Shown here: positions 1 to 10,246 of the stretch, piece by piece
Position numbering within the stretch: the stretch's first letter is position 1
Layout: the number at the start of each line of letters is the position of its first letter
Assembly (NCBI RefSeq): GCF_001186365.1
Contig: NZ_LDTZ01000016.1
Coordinates: forward strand, 372,001 to 436,000
DNA length: 64,000 nt
Source: Gordonia jacobaea
GTDB lineage: Bacteria; Actinomycetota; Actinomycetes; Mycobacteriales; Mycobacteriaceae
Reading direction: 5' to 3'
Made by a program: the position numbers and the translations under genes
Notes under the pieces: model-generated
Seen by the model: only the letters and a program-made list of their open reading frames with translations
Databases searched by the model: none
Told to the model about the DNA's origin: nothing

Positions 1-2
1 CC

Positions 3-155
3 GGTATCCGTTGGCGCGACGAGCTTCTCGAAGCCGGGGCCTCGCGCGACGTCGTCGATGCGATGGGCTTACCGACAGCCGACGACCTCTCCCACGCCGA
101 GCAACTCGACGACGAGCGCGACGACGTTCCGGCGTCGTGGATGCGTCGAGTGTGA
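3..155 (+). CDS. C-terminal end of an unrecognised protein (cut by window start)
   Basis: An open frame enters from the left edge and stops at TGA 153-155, giving about 50 residues that end in DDVPASWMRRV. The piece is acidic (many Asp/Glu) with a basic last turn. It lies 10 bp upstream of the next gene and therefore probably belongs to the same ESX-associated operon. I do not recognise the family from this fragment; an Esp/Ecc accessory protein is only a guess from position. Confidence 0.5.
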   Translation, partial: GIRWRDELLEAGASRDVVDAMGLPTADDLSHAEQLDDERDDVPASWMRRV

Positions 156-165
156 GGGGTATGCG

Positions 166-480
166 ATGACGGGTGCAATGGATGAACTCGAAGCGCGAGC
201 ACGGGCCCAACTGGGCCACCTCGCCGACTTCGGAGATCGGCTGGCCGCATTGAGCGTGCGGGAGAGTTCGCCAGACGGGCTGGTGACCGCTGAGGTCGAC
301 GGCAAGGGGGCGCTCACCGGTCTGTGGCTGGCAGAAGGCGCAAACGACCTCGGCGAGACGCGGCTGGGCGAACAGATTGTCGCTACAGCGCTTCTCGGCG
401 CTCAACGTGCGTTCGCCGCGCGTGCGGCGCTCACCGAAGAGTTCACCGCGGCCTTCACCGAGCAACTCGAGAGTCGATGA
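166..480 (+). CDS. YbaB/EbfC-like small protein of the ESX locus
   Basis: A 104-residue acidic protein with an N-terminal helix (MDELEARARAQLGHLADFGD), a short beta-like stretch (GLVTAEVDGKGALTGLWL) and a C-terminal helix. This is the layout of YbaB/EbfC-type proteins, and divergent copies of that family are common beside type VII secretion genes in actinobacteria. ATG 166 is chosen over the in-frame ATG at 58 because GAGGGG lies just upstream and the longer version would run through the previous gene's coding frame. The nucleoid-binding role known for EbfC is not established for ESX-linked copies. The family call rests on shape and context rather than strong motifs. Confidence 0.55.
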   Translation: MTGAMDELEARARAQLGHLADFGDRLAALSVRESSPDGLVTAEVDGKGALTGLWLAEGANDLGETRLGEQIVATALLGAQRAFAARAALTEEFTAAFTEQLESR

Positions 481-612
481 CCGACACCGACGCGACGTCG
501 GCAAATTCGATGGAACCTTTCGGGTCGAGTGCCCGTCAGATCCCCGACGCCTCGAGACCGCCCAGACTCCGACAACTGTAAACCTGCAATCGTGCATCAA
601 CGAGGGGACCAC

Positions 613-921
613 ATGGACAACGTGACGGTGACACCTGAAGTGCTGGAAGGCTTTGCGGCAACCAACGTGGCTATCGGCACGGCGGTTGGCGCGGCGGGCA
701 CGATCAACGCTGCTGCGAATACCGCTGCGATGATCGGGGTGTTCGGACTCATCGGCCAAGAGTTCTTGGCAGCTTTCATCACCGCCCAGGCCAACCATCT
801 GGCCGCTGTCGGAAGCCTCGCGGCAGTCCATGCATCGACCGCAGCGAGCACGGTAGCCGCACTCGCTGAATTCGACGCAAACGACGCGGCCGGCGCAGCA
901 GCAATTCGGTCGGTGCTGTGA
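613..921 (+). CDS. EspC-like (DUF2580) type VII secretion target
   Basis: A 102-residue Ala-rich protein starting MDNVTVTPEVL, resembling the N-terminus of EspC-family ESX substrates (VTVxPExL) followed by two helices. Near the C-terminus it has FDAND within LAEFDANDAAG, a Phe variant of the YxxxD/E secretion signal of type VII substrates. The start at ATG 613 is supported by GAGGGG about 8 nt upstream. Its stop overlaps the next gene's GTG by 4 bp, so the two are probably translated together, as EspC-type proteins are often paired with a larger EspA/EspE-type partner. Likely exported as part of a helical pair; the partner identity is inferred. Confidence 0.6.
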   Translation: MDNVTVTPEVLEGFAATNVAIGTAVGAAGTINAAANTAAMIGVFGLIGQEFLAAFITAQANHLAAVGSLAAVHASTAASTVAALAEFDANDAAGAAAIRSVL

Positions 922-2345
922 CCTCGCCGCAACCCGCCTCGGGTGGGCCGCACCCGCCCGGCGCGATCGATACATCGCTTCCAGATGTTCCTGCCATCAA
1001 CGACATGTCGATCCAGGACATGATCGACGCCACGCCACTCGGACCGATCCTCGATCGGCCAGTTGGTGAGGTACTCGCCGGGCTCGGGCTGCCGCCGATT
1101 CCTCAGCTCCCGGCGTTGCCGCCCATGCCGGGACTTCCGCCGCTGCCGACGATCGACATCGGCATGCTGCTCAAACCGATCACCGATCTCCTGGGCGGTT
1201 TCGGAACCGGCGACCTGTCCGGCGCGCCGCTCGATCCGTCGATGATCTTCGATGGATTGTCGACGGTGCTCGATACCGCGATGTCCACCGCCACACAGGC
1301 TCTCGGTGTGCTCGATACGTTGTGGGCAGGTCAGGCGTCGCTGGGTGCGACGACGAAAACGGCGCAGGCAAGTGCCGACAGCGCCGCGCTGTCGACACAG
1401 GGCGGGGTGATGTCGATCGACATCCAGGCCGCGGCGGGGATCGTGGCGGCGGGCCTCGCGGCCGTCCAGGGCATCATCGCGGCGACGATCGGCAAGATCG
1501 CGGTCCTCGGACCTGGTCTTGTGACGCCGGTCGGTCAGGGCGTAGCGGTCGGATTCGCTACGGAGGGGCTGGCCGAGGCGACTGCGGCGGTTGCGGTGAC
1601 TCGGGCCCAATTGCTCGGCCCCACAACGCAAATGGTCGTCAACGGCGCGCCGGTCAACGTGACCGCCCCGCCGACTGCCGCAACGTCGGCGGCGCAGTCA
1701 CCGTTCGCGCTGGCCAGTTCGATCCTCGAGGCGGTCTCGCCACGCGTGTCCACAGCGACACAACTGCCCTCTACGTTGATGACACCCGTCAGCGAGATGC
1801 TCAGCATCGCCTCGGGCGACGGCGTCGACGCCGCCCGGCTCGAACACCTTTCCGCCGGTGGCGGTCCCGATCTCGCGGGACCGGGCGGCGGATCAGGTGA
1901 CGCAACCGTCGGCGCAGCCGGAATGGGTGCGGGGGCACTGGGAGTCGGGGGTCTGGGCGTTGGGGGCATGGGTGCGGGATCGGCTCCTCTCGGGGCAGCA
2001 CGGCCGGGAATGTCAGCCGGGATCGGGACCACCGAGCCGGCATCGCTCACTCCGTCGCAGACAACACGGGCGACCGGTACGACCGCCGCACCTTTGCCTG
2101 CATCGATGGCCCCGATGATGGCTGCAGGCGCGGCGCGCGGGGCGGCGGATGCCGCTGAGCACCACGAGATTCCGGATTACCTCGTCACCGAAGAGCACGG
2201 TCAAGAGGTGGTCGGCGAGTCGCGCGAGGTGGCCCCCTCGGTGATCGGCGATCAACCTGATCAACCCGAGCCATCGCCGACTCCTGACATCGAACTCCGC
2301 CTCCTGTGGCACGACTCCGACCTGGAGATCGAGCCACGGAGTTGA
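918..2345 (+). CDS. Large Ala/Gly/Pro-rich ESX-associated protein (EspA/EspE-like by position)
   Basis: A 475-residue protein translated from GTG 918 inside the stop of the preceding EspC-like gene. Order of parts: Pro-rich N-terminus with PPIPQLPALPPMPGLPPLP near residues 60-80; a helical core with LDTLWAGQASLG, a possible WxG turn, near residue 137; a hydrophobic Ala/Gly stretch around residues 170-210 (AAAGIVAAGLAAVQGIIAATIG); a low-complexity Gly region (GAGALGVGGLGVGGMG, about 335-350); and an acidic C-terminus. The pairing with an EspC-like gene resembles EspA/EspC or EspE/EspF pairs, so a secreted substrate is likely. I see no catalytic motif. The family assignment is inference. Confidence 0.45.
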   Translation: MTSPQPASGGPHPPGAIDTSLPDVPAINDMSIQDMIDATPLGPILDRPVGEVLAGLGLPPIPQLPALPPMPGLPPLPTIDIGMLLKPITDLLGGFGTGDLSGAPLDPSMIFDGLSTVLDTAMSTATQALGVLDTLWAGQASLGATTKTAQASADSAALSTQGGVMSIDIQAAAGIVAAGLAAVQGIIAATIGKIAVLGPGLVTPVGQGVAVGFATEGLAEATAAVAVTRAQLLGPTTQMVVNGAPVNVTAPPTAATSAAQSPFALASSILEAVSPRVSTATQLPSTLMTPVSEMLSIASGDGVDAARLEHLSAGGGPDLAGPGGGSGDATVGAAGMGAGALGVGGLGVGGMGAGSAPLGAARPGMSAGIGTTEPASLTPSQTTRATGTTAAPLPASMAPMMAAGAARGAADAAEHHEIPDYLVTEEHGQEVVGESREVAPSVIGDQPDQPEPSPTPDIELRLLWHDSDLEIEPRS

Positions 2346-2407
2346 TCAACCTTCTCGCCAACGACCAATGATTCACGACCAACGTCCGAGACACCTGGAG
2401 GTGTGCC

Positions 2408-2713
2408 GTGCCCGATCCGAAACTGAGCGTCGATCCTGACGAACTCATCACTGCCGCAAAAGACCTCGACCTGCTGGCCGATCGAGTCGAACGGTCGTTG
2501 ATCGGTACCACCGACCGGCGGACGGTTACTCCGGCTGGTCGCGACGAGGTGTCGATCGCGGTCGCGAACTCCTTCGATGCCGTCGCGGGTGGATTCGACG
2601 CCGACGCCGCGTCGGGAGTCCTCGAACTACGCAAACTCGCCGCCACATTGCGAGCGCAGGCGACGGGGGTCGTCGACGCCGACGACGCAGTCGCACGAGG
2701 ACTGCGCATCTGA
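2408..2713 (+). CDS. PE-family-like ESX substrate
   Basis: A 101-residue helical protein. VDPDELITAAKDLDLLADRV followed by TPAGRDEVSIAVANSF matches the PE-domain pattern (PExLxAAAxDL, then DEVSxAxAxxF). The PE domain forms a two-helix hairpin that pairs with a PPE protein, and a PPE-like gene follows 99 bp later. GTG 2408 has GGAGGTGT just upstream. There is no long polymorphic C-terminal extension, so this is a minimal PE protein. Its product is expected to be exported as a PE-PPE heterodimer. Confidence 0.65.
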   Translation: MPDPKLSVDPDELITAAKDLDLLADRVERSLIGTTDRRTVTPAGRDEVSIAVANSFDAVAGGFDADAASGVLELRKLAATLRAQATGVVDADDAVARGLRI

Positions 2714-2812
2714 GTGCCGCTACCGCGTCACCCGCAACAGTATTCAGCACGACAGAGCTGCCCTCGAACAACGGTGCAGCAGTGACCCTCTCGGTGGGAA
2801 AGGAGAAGTGCA

Positions 2813-3874
2813 GTGACCGGTTTCACCGGCGTTGTCTGGGACGCACGTACCACTGATCGGCTCGTCTCCGATCTCGCGTCCGGTGTTGGTCCTGCGCCCT
2901 TGATCGAGGCGGGGTGCGCGTGGGGTGTCGTTGCGACTGAGATGGGCGACGCGGCAGTCGAATACAGCGTCATCCTGGCGCGGTTGGGCGGATCGTGGCA
3001 ATCCTCCCATGCGAGCGATGCGCTCGATCGGCTCGCCGCGTTGGGTGGCTGGTTTGCCGATGCGGCTGCGACTGCGGCGTCGAACGCTGTTCTGGCGCAG
3101 GGGCAGGGTGCGGCGGCAGCGGTCGCCCGGCTGGCGATGCCCGCTGCGGGGGAGGTCGACCTGGTCGACGGACTCAGCGAGCTTGCGAGGTCGGTGAGTG
3201 CGGTTGCGCCAGTCATCACGGGCGCTGCTGCCCATGCCGAGCGTGCTCGACACGATCAGCGCATGCGCGCGGCTCGGGTGATGGAGGCATACGAGCAGGC
3301 TGCGATGCCCTCTGCGCAACCGTGGCATGTCGATCGCCGCGCACCGCTGCTGGTCTCCGATGCTGCGCTGGTTGCCGAGCAGTCGGCGGCCCGCAGCGCA
3401 GCGGACGCCGCAAAGGCGCAGCGCCAGACGGGGACGCCGCAGATAGGAACACCGCAGACCGGGGCAACGCAGGTAGGCGGGGGCGGAATGCCGTTCGCGA
3501 CCATGGCGCCAGCACCGGTCACAACCGGGTACGCGGCGACGACCCTCGCGTCGGCTCCGCAGGCCGCGGCCGCCGCTGCGCCGACACCGACGCAACGGCC
3601 AGTGTCGCCAGAGTCGATGCCACCGCCCGTCGCCCCCGCGGTTGCCGCGACGAACGAGCAGCGTGTGTCTCGCCCGGTATCCGTAGCCGCCGTTTCCGGC
3701 GAGCCCATCGGCGGCGCCGGGATTGCCCACGAGGCGCCGGCCACCTGGGCTGAGGCGGGCGTGGCGGTCACTTCGCAGGTGACGATCGACTCCGACGCCG
3801 AATCCGGCTCGTCGACAATAGATCCCGCCTATCTCGAGCAGACTCTTCGCCTCGGGGAGGTGTCGACGCGATGA
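2813..3874 (+). CDS. PPE-family protein
   Basis: A 353-residue protein with a PPE-like domain over about residues 1-170. It starts FTGVVWDARTTDRLVSDL, then GPAPLIEAGCAWGVVATEMG (compare GPGxMLxAAxAWxxLAxEL in PPE proteins) and LGGSWQSSHASDALDRLAAL (compare WxGPSSxxMxxA). The second part (about residues 195-290) is low-complexity Thr/Gln/Pro/Ala with TPQIGTPQTGATQ repeats, followed by an acidic tail. GTG 2813 is preceded by AAAGGAGAAG. It sits between the PE-like gene and espG, whose product recognises PE-PPE pairs in mycobacteria. Probably an exported effector or envelope component of this ESX system. Confidence 0.7.
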   Translation: MTGFTGVVWDARTTDRLVSDLASGVGPAPLIEAGCAWGVVATEMGDAAVEYSVILARLGGSWQSSHASDALDRLAALGGWFADAAATAASNAVLAQGQGAAAAVARLAMPAAGEVDLVDGLSELARSVSAVAPVITGAAAHAERARHDQRMRAARVMEAYEQAAMPSAQPWHVDRRAPLLVSDAALVAEQSAARSAADAAKAQRQTGTPQIGTPQTGATQVGGGGMPFATMAPAPVTTGYAATTLASAPQAAAAAAPTPTQRPVSPESMPPPVAPAVAATNEQRVSRPVSVAAVSGEPIGGAGIAHEAPATWAEAGVAVTSQVTIDSDAESGSSTIDPAYLEQTLRLGEVSTR

Positions 3875-4716
3875 TCTGGACAGCAACTCGCGGTGGACGA
3901 GTGGATGTCGCGACACTGCGCAGAGTCGGTATGCGGCTCGGGGTTACCACCTGGCCGGTTGTCCTCGACCTGTTCGCCATCGACGACGACGCCGAGCGTG
4001 CGCGCGCCGCGGACATTGTGGCCGACTCCCGTATCGCAGAGCTTCGACTCATCGACGACCTCGGCGATCCAGCGCCGTGGCTTGTGGCGGCGTTGCGAGT
4101 ACTCGCCCGGCCTGAGCGAGAGTTGGAGATACGAACATTCACCGAATCCGACACCATCCGTGGGTGTCTCGCGCGGCGCGACGGCGAGCATGTCTTTGCG
4201 GTCAGGCGCGGCGACACCATCGACATCACGGTCGTGGAACTCAACGACGGTGCCGGAATCTCGGCGCTGGTACGTCGGCATTGCACGGATCGCGGTGACG
4301 ACGGAAGAGCTGACCGGTCCGTAGTGCCCGCGGAGCCGCTCGAATTCGGTGCACTCGCGTGTCCGTGCGACGAACTCGCAGATCGCCTGGGGCGCTGTCT
4401 GACCACCGGGGAGGTTGCGCGAACACTGACGCGATTGGGTATGCCGCCGAGCGATTCCGGCACTGTGGCACGTGCTTTCGCGACTATCGAGCGTCGTACA
4501 GAGATCGTCGCGGTCTCCCGGCGCGACGGCCTGCTCACGCAGTCCCCGGGAGCGCTCGGCGTCATCGACACGTCTCGCGGTCGAATCATCGCCGGTCCCA
4601 GTAGATCTCCCGACGGCAGGGTGTGGACCACGCTGTCGCCGGGTTCGGGTCATCGCATCGGCCAGGCAGTAGGTCTGCTGATCGAGACCCTTCCCGACGG
4701 CTGGTGGTCCCGGTGA
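3871..4716 (+). CDS. espG: EspG-family ESX chaperone
   Basis: A 281-residue protein overlapping the PPE gene by 4 bp (ATGA). The C-terminal region shows the EspG pattern GVIDTSRGRIIAGPSRSPDG, then VWTTLSPGSGHRIGQAVGLL and a final ETLPDGWW. EspG proteins are cytosolic chaperones that bind the hydrophobic tip of PPE proteins in PE-PPE pairs and keep them soluble for the ESX machinery. The 4-bp overlap with the PPE gene fits a one-to-one chaperone-cargo relation. No ecc core gene lies in the window, so the matching secretion channel must be encoded to the left or elsewhere. Confidence 0.75.
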   Translation: MIWTATRGGRVDVATLRRVGMRLGVTTWPVVLDLFAIDDDAERARAADIVADSRIAELRLIDDLGDPAPWLVAALRVLARPERELEIRTFTESDTIRGCLARRDGEHVFAVRRGDTIDITVVELNDGAGISALVRRHCTDRGDDGRADRSVVPAEPLEFGALACPCDELADRLGRCLTTGEVARTLTRLGMPPSDSGTVARAFATIERRTEIVAVSRRDGLLTQSPGALGVIDTSRGRIIAGPSRSPDGRVWTTLSPGSGHRIGQAVGLLIETLPDGWWSR

Positions 4717-4841
4717 ACTCCGGGCCATACGTGCGGGAAGCGACATCGGAACCGATTCCGATCGTCGTGCACACCAGCGGTATCTGAGTCGCGGATACCG
4801 CGAGGCACCGTGATTCGGTGCTCAACCACAGGAGGATCAGG

Positions 4842-5171
4842 ATGCTCAATCTCGGTGACAACAGCGGGGGGGCGGTCAAGGTCGACGTCGAATCGGCAAT
4901 GGCCACAACGAAATCGGTTGCGGGGGTGGTCGCGGACATGCAGGAGACCATCGGCCGCATCGCACGGGCGTCGTCGAACGGCGCGGCGTCGTGGCAGGGC
5001 AAGGCGTCGGCGGCCTTCACCGATACCCACGCCGACTGGAACTCGTCGGCATTGGCGTTGCACAACGCGCTCGACGACATCCGGAACAAGCTCAGCAGCG
5101 GCTTCGCCGGCTACGAGGACAACGACGCTCAGGTCGCGAGTGGGTTCCAGCCGGGAGGTGTGCGGCTCTGA
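4842..5171 (+). CDS. WXG100 protein, EsxB (CFP-10)-like
   Basis: A 109-residue protein with the WXG turn in NGAASWQGKASAAF (Trp near residue 50) between two amphipathic helices. The tail ends GYEDNDAQVASGF, containing a YExxD-like element (YEDND) that fits the YxxxD/E export signal carried by the CFP-10-type partner. ATG 4842 is chosen over the in-frame GTG at 4818 because AGGAGG lies about 7 nt upstream. It is followed 102 bp later by a second WXG100-size gene, the usual EsxB-EsxA order. The product is expected to be secreted as a heterodimer with that partner. Confidence 0.8.
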   Translation: MLNLGDNSGGAVKVDVESAMATTKSVAGVVADMQETIGRIARASSNGAASWQGKASAAFTDTHADWNSSALALHNALDDIRNKLSSGFAGYEDNDAQVASGFQPGGVRL

Positions 5172-5273
5172 CGTAGCCGCCACGACCAAACGATCTCGGA
5201 CACAACGATATTCACGTTCGACACAACCATGCTCGAAAGCACTGGCCTCGAGCGATAAGAAGGGAATCCAGAC

Positions 5274-5570
5274 ATGGGACAGATCGAATACAACTTCGCG
5301 GGTCTCGGCGACCTCAGCGGCAATCTCCAGTCGGAGTTCGCGCGCTTGAGCGACCTCGCCGACGAACTCAAGCGGCAGGTCCACTCGCTCGACGGGAGCT
5401 GGACGTCGACCACGGCCAAGGCGTCGTATGAACAGGCGCAGGCGAACTGGGACCGCATCTTCCTCCAGTCGCGCGATCAGCTGTTCGGCCTCCACCGCGG
5501 CGTGCAGAACGCGTCGAACACGATGTCGGAGCTGGACGGGGCGATCGGGCGCGGTTTCGGCTCCATCTGA
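5274..5570 (+). CDS. WXG100 protein, EsxA (ESAT-6)-like, with WTS in place of WXG
   Basis: A 98-residue protein with the size and hairpin layout of ESAT-6 family members: helix, a turn at LDGSWTSTTAKASYEQAQ, then a second helix with LFGLHRGVQNASNTMSELDG. The conserved turn reads Trp-Thr-Ser, so the Gly of WXG is replaced, which is tolerated in some ESX proteins. No YxxxD/E tail is visible, as expected for the ESAT-6-like partner. The start at ATG 5274 has AGAAGGGAA upstream. It ends the ESX gene run and is followed by a hairpin. Confidence 0.8.
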   Translation: MGQIEYNFAGLGDLSGNLQSEFARLSDLADELKRQVHSLDGSWTSTTAKASYEQAQANWDRIFLQSRDQLFGLHRGVQNASNTMSELDGAIGRGFGSI

Positions 5571-5615
5571 ATGCGGCCGTCCTGGAAGGGGCGTCCTGAC
5601 TGGGGGAGGCGGGGC

Positions 5616-5642
5616 GGTGTGGGGCCTGCGTGGTCCCACACC
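5616..5642 (+). terminator. Hairpin after the ESX gene run
   Basis: GGTGTGGGGCC pairs with GGTCCCACACC across a 5-nt loop (11 pairs, one G-U), 46 bp after the EsxA-like stop. There is no T-run, so it is a GC-type hairpin of the sort common in actinobacteria. It probably ends the ESX transcript. Confidence 0.5.
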
Positions 5643-5778
5643 CACCCGCGTGAAACTCCGGCATGTTCGGTGCGGCGTAGTCGGTTAGAGTCTCAGGCGA
5701 CAAGAGGCTCCGGCGACGCCTGTTCGACGGACGGGCAGTGGCGTCGATGGCAGGAGGCGCCGATGGAAGGACAACACG

Positions 5779-6735
5779 GTGTCGGCTGAAGGTTCGAAGA
5801 AGGCAATTCTCGCAGCGCTCGCTGCAAACGCCGGTATCGCTGTGGCCAAGTTCGTCGGATTCGCGATCACGGGATCGTCGTCGATGCTCGCCGAGGGTGT
5901 GCACTCGGTCGCAGACACCAGCAACCAGGGGCTGTTATTGCTCGGGCAGAAGCGCGCGAGCCAGGAAGCCGACCAGCTTCATCCCTTTGGTTACGGGCGC
6001 GCTCGATACTTCTATTCGTTCGTCGTGGCGTTGGTGATCTTCACGCTCGGTTCGATGTTCGCGATCTACGAGGGCATCGAGAAGATCACGCACGCAAACG
6101 ATCACGGCCTCGAATCGCCGATCGTCGCGATCGTCATCTTGCTTGTCGCCATCTGCCTCGAGGGCTACAGCTTCACGACGGCGATGCGCGAGTCGCGACC
6201 TCTCAAAGGACGCGCGTCGTGGTGGCGTTTCATCCGCAACTCGAGGAACCCGGAACTCCCGGTGGTTCTGCTCGAAGACACCGGTGCGCTGATCGGTCTC
6301 GTGTTGGCGTTGCTCGGCGTCGGTTTGACCATGATCACGGGTAATGCGGTGTGGGACGGCATCGGAACGCTGGCGATCGGCGTCTTGCTCGGCGTCATCG
6401 CGATCGTGCTGATCATCGAGATGAAGAGCCTTCTGATCGGAGAGGGCGCGACGGTGGAGGAGGAGGCTGCCCTACGCGAAGCGCTTGAATCCGGTGGGGT
6501 CGACCGCGTGATCCACATGAAGACCCAGTACCTCGGGCCAGACGAACTCCTCGTCGCCGCCAAGATCGCGATCCCGGCGGGCACAGATGTCGTGGCGGTC
6601 GCGCACACCATTGACGACGCCGAGGCAAGAATCCGTACTGCCGTACCACAAGCGAGGATCATCTACCTCGAGCCCGACATCGATCGCGGGTCGGCTCAAC
6701 CCGGTGCTGATCGAGCAGACACGTCTTCGCGTTAA
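5779..6735 (+). CDS. Cation diffusion facilitator (CDF) metal efflux protein
   Basis: A 318-residue inner-membrane protein with the CDF layout: four to six hydrophobic helices in the first 215 residues and a cytosolic C-terminal domain. Diagnostic stretches are AEGVHSVADTSNQGLLLLG (His/Asp of the second helix), HPFGYGRARYFYSF, and LLEDTGALIGLVLALLGV in the fifth helix, where the usual His/Asp pair reads Glu-Asp. CDF proteins exchange Zn2+, Co2+, Fe2+ or Mn2+ for protons; the metal cannot be told here. The start is GTG 5779 with GGAAGGA about 9 nt upstream. It stands alone, with no visible metal-regulator gene beside it. Confidence 0.88.
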   Translation: MSAEGSKKAILAALAANAGIAVAKFVGFAITGSSSMLAEGVHSVADTSNQGLLLLGQKRASQEADQLHPFGYGRARYFYSFVVALVIFTLGSMFAIYEGIEKITHANDHGLESPIVAIVILLVAICLEGYSFTTAMRESRPLKGRASWWRFIRNSRNPELPVVLLEDTGALIGLVLALLGVGLTMITGNAVWDGIGTLAIGVLLGVIAIVLIIEMKSLLIGEGATVEEEAALREALESGGVDRVIHMKTQYLGPDELLVAAKIAIPAGTDVVAVAHTIDDAEARIRTAVPQARIIYLEPDIDRGSAQPGADRADTSSR

Positions 6736-6920
6736 GCCCTCACATTCCCGGCATTGTCGGTAGCGTGTGAATCCGCGATAACCGAAATGCCGGTTGCGTG
6801 AGAACACCGTCGAGTCGGGGGATGACAGTCCACTCCGATCCTGCGTCGCTCGAGAAGCGGACGATGCGTCGACGATGCTGACCTGACAGTGCTGACCAGA
6901 TATGCAGGGGAGAACCACTG

Positions 6921-8426
6921 ATGGCCAATGCGTTCACACGCACCAAGTCTGTCGAGCAGTCGATGGCCGACACCGACGAGCCAGACCACAAACTCCGCAA
7001 GGACCTGACGTGGAAGGACCTGCTCGTCTTCGGCGTCTCGGTGGTGATCGGTGCAGGCATCTTCACGATCACCGTGTCGACTGCCGGAGACAAAGCGGGA
7101 CCCGCGATCTCGCTGTCGTTCATCATGGCGGCGATCACCTGCGCGCTGGCGGCGCTGTGTTATGCCGAGTTCGCGTCGACCGTTCCCGTTGCGGGGTCTG
7201 CATATACGTTCGGCTACGCCACATTCGGTGAGTTCCTTGCCTGGATTCTCGGCTGGGATCTGATCCTGGAGTTCGCGGTCGGTGCGGCTGTGGTGTCGAA
7301 GGGGTGGTCGAGCTACCTCGGCAGCGTGTTCGGCTTCTCCGGCGGAACCGTTGAAGTCGGCTCACACACCATCGACTGGGGCGCGATCCTCATCGTCGCG
7401 GGCGTGACGACGCTACTCGCCATCGGCACCAAGCTGTCGTCGCGTGTCAGCGCGGTGATCACCGCGATCAAGGTCGGCGTCGTGCTGCTCGTCATCGTCG
7501 TCGGCTTCTTCTACATCAAGACTGCCAACTACCAACCCTTCGTGCCGCCTGCCGAACACGCGGCAGGTGAGAAGGCTTCTGTCGATTCGACGCTCTTCTC
7601 TCTGATGACAGGAGGCGGCGACTCGTCCTACGGGTGGTACGGCGTGCTCGCCGCGGCGTCGATCGTGTTCTTCGCGTTCATCGGATTCGACGTCGTCGCC
7701 ACCACCGCGGAGGAAACCCGCAATCCGCGCAAGGACGTTCCGCGGGGCATTCTCGGGTCGTTGCTGATCGTCACCGTGCTCTACGTGCTCGTCACGATCG
7801 TCGTCACCGGTATGGCGAGCTACAAGCAGCTCGCAAGCAGCGGTGGTGACTCGAAGAACCTCGCTGACGTCTTCGCGTTGAACGGGGTCACCTGGGCAGA
7901 GAAGGTGATCGCGATCGGCGCGCTGGCAGGCTTGACGACCGTCGTCATGGTCCTGATGCTCGGCCAGTCACGAGTCGCGTTCGCGATGTGCCGCGACGGT
8001 CTGTTGCCGCGCGGTCTGGCCAAGACAAGTCCGCGGTTCGGAACCCCCGTGCGTTTGACCGTTCTCATCGGCGTCGTGGTCGCCGTGGTTGCGGGCTTCT
8101 TCCCGATCAACAAGCTCGAAGAGATGGTCAACGTCGGAACGCTCTTCGCGTTCATCGTCGTTGCCGCGGGTGTCTTGGTGTTGCGTCGGACCAGGCCTGA
8201 CCTCGAACGTGGGTTCAACGTGCCGGGAGGGCCGATCATTCCGGTGCTCGCGATCCTGGCGTGCCTCTGGTTGATGCTGAACCTGTCGGCGCTGACATGG
8301 ATTCGCTTCGTGATCTGGATGGCCATCGGCGTGGCGATCTACCTGCTCTACGGAATGCGGCATTCGATGGTCGGCAAGCGGGAGCGCGGCGAGGTCGAAG
8401 GAGTTGCCGTCCACAAGCAGGCGTGA
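6921..8426 (+). CDS. APC-family amino acid permease (cationic amino acid transporter type)
   Basis: A 501-residue membrane protein with about 12 hydrophobic segments. The first segment carries GAGIFTITV, the helix-break motif of APC transporters. The region FFAFIGFDVVATTAEETRNPRKDVPRG is typical of the YfnA/CAT branch. It imports amino acids using the proton gradient; substrate preference is not readable. ATG 6921 has AGGGGAGAA upstream. The short cytosolic N-terminus is rich in charged residues. It stands between two unrelated single genes and is probably its own transcription unit. Confidence 0.88.
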   Translation: MANAFTRTKSVEQSMADTDEPDHKLRKDLTWKDLLVFGVSVVIGAGIFTITVSTAGDKAGPAISLSFIMAAITCALAALCYAEFASTVPVAGSAYTFGYATFGEFLAWILGWDLILEFAVGAAVVSKGWSSYLGSVFGFSGGTVEVGSHTIDWGAILIVAGVTTLLAIGTKLSSRVSAVITAIKVGVVLLVIVVGFFYIKTANYQPFVPPAEHAAGEKASVDSTLFSLMTGGGDSSYGWYGVLAAASIVFFAFIGFDVVATTAEETRNPRKDVPRGILGSLLIVTVLYVLVTIVVTGMASYKQLASSGGDSKNLADVFALNGVTWAEKVIAIGALAGLTTVVMVLMLGQSRVAFAMCRDGLLPRGLAKTSPRFGTPVRLTVLIGVVVAVVAGFFPINKLEEMVNVGTLFAFIVVAAGVLVLRRTRPDLERGFNVPGGPIIPVLAILACLWLMLNLSALTWIRFVIWMAIGVAIYLLYGMRHSMVGKRERGEVEGVAVHKQA

Positions 8427-8653
8427 GCCTCGCCGTCGCGGGACCACAGGCACCGCGTTGCTCGCTCCCGAGGTGTGGCCAGCCTCAGCAGTGTCTGAAG
8501 TGTTAGATAGCCTCGTAGGGGAGTGACTCCCGGTTGCGCATCTCGCGTACCCGCTCAATCGGTCGTCGGCGAACAGTCGGCGCGACACCTCACACAGGCG
8601 CGTGCCCAGCGGCACACATCGGTGACATGCGATTTCACGGACAAGGGGATGAC

Positions 8654-10126
<1,473 letters not shown>

Positions 10127-10177
10127 TCGGTCCGCTCGCGACCCACCAGGGGTGACGCGAGCCGGAACCGACCGATA

Positions 10178-10220
10178 CGAGCCGGGGGCGTCGACACCAG
10201 TTGTCGACGCCCCCGGCTCG
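10178..10220. terminator. Two-way terminator hairpin between sahH and a convergent gene
   Basis: An 18-bp perfect inverted repeat (left arm 10178-10195 beginning CGAGCCGGGGG, right arm 10203-10220) with a 7-nt loop lies between the sahH stop and the convergent membrane-protein stop. Short T/G runs flank it. It can end transcription from both sides. Confidence 0.8.
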
Positions 10221-10246
10221 TTGTGGGAGCGGTGCGCTCGCGTGCC

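Noticed and set aside
8427..8653. SAH riboswitch in front of sahH
   Set aside because: The gap lacks the conserved SAH riboswitch core, and the only clear hairpin (GGGAG/CTCCC near 8519-8531) is too small.
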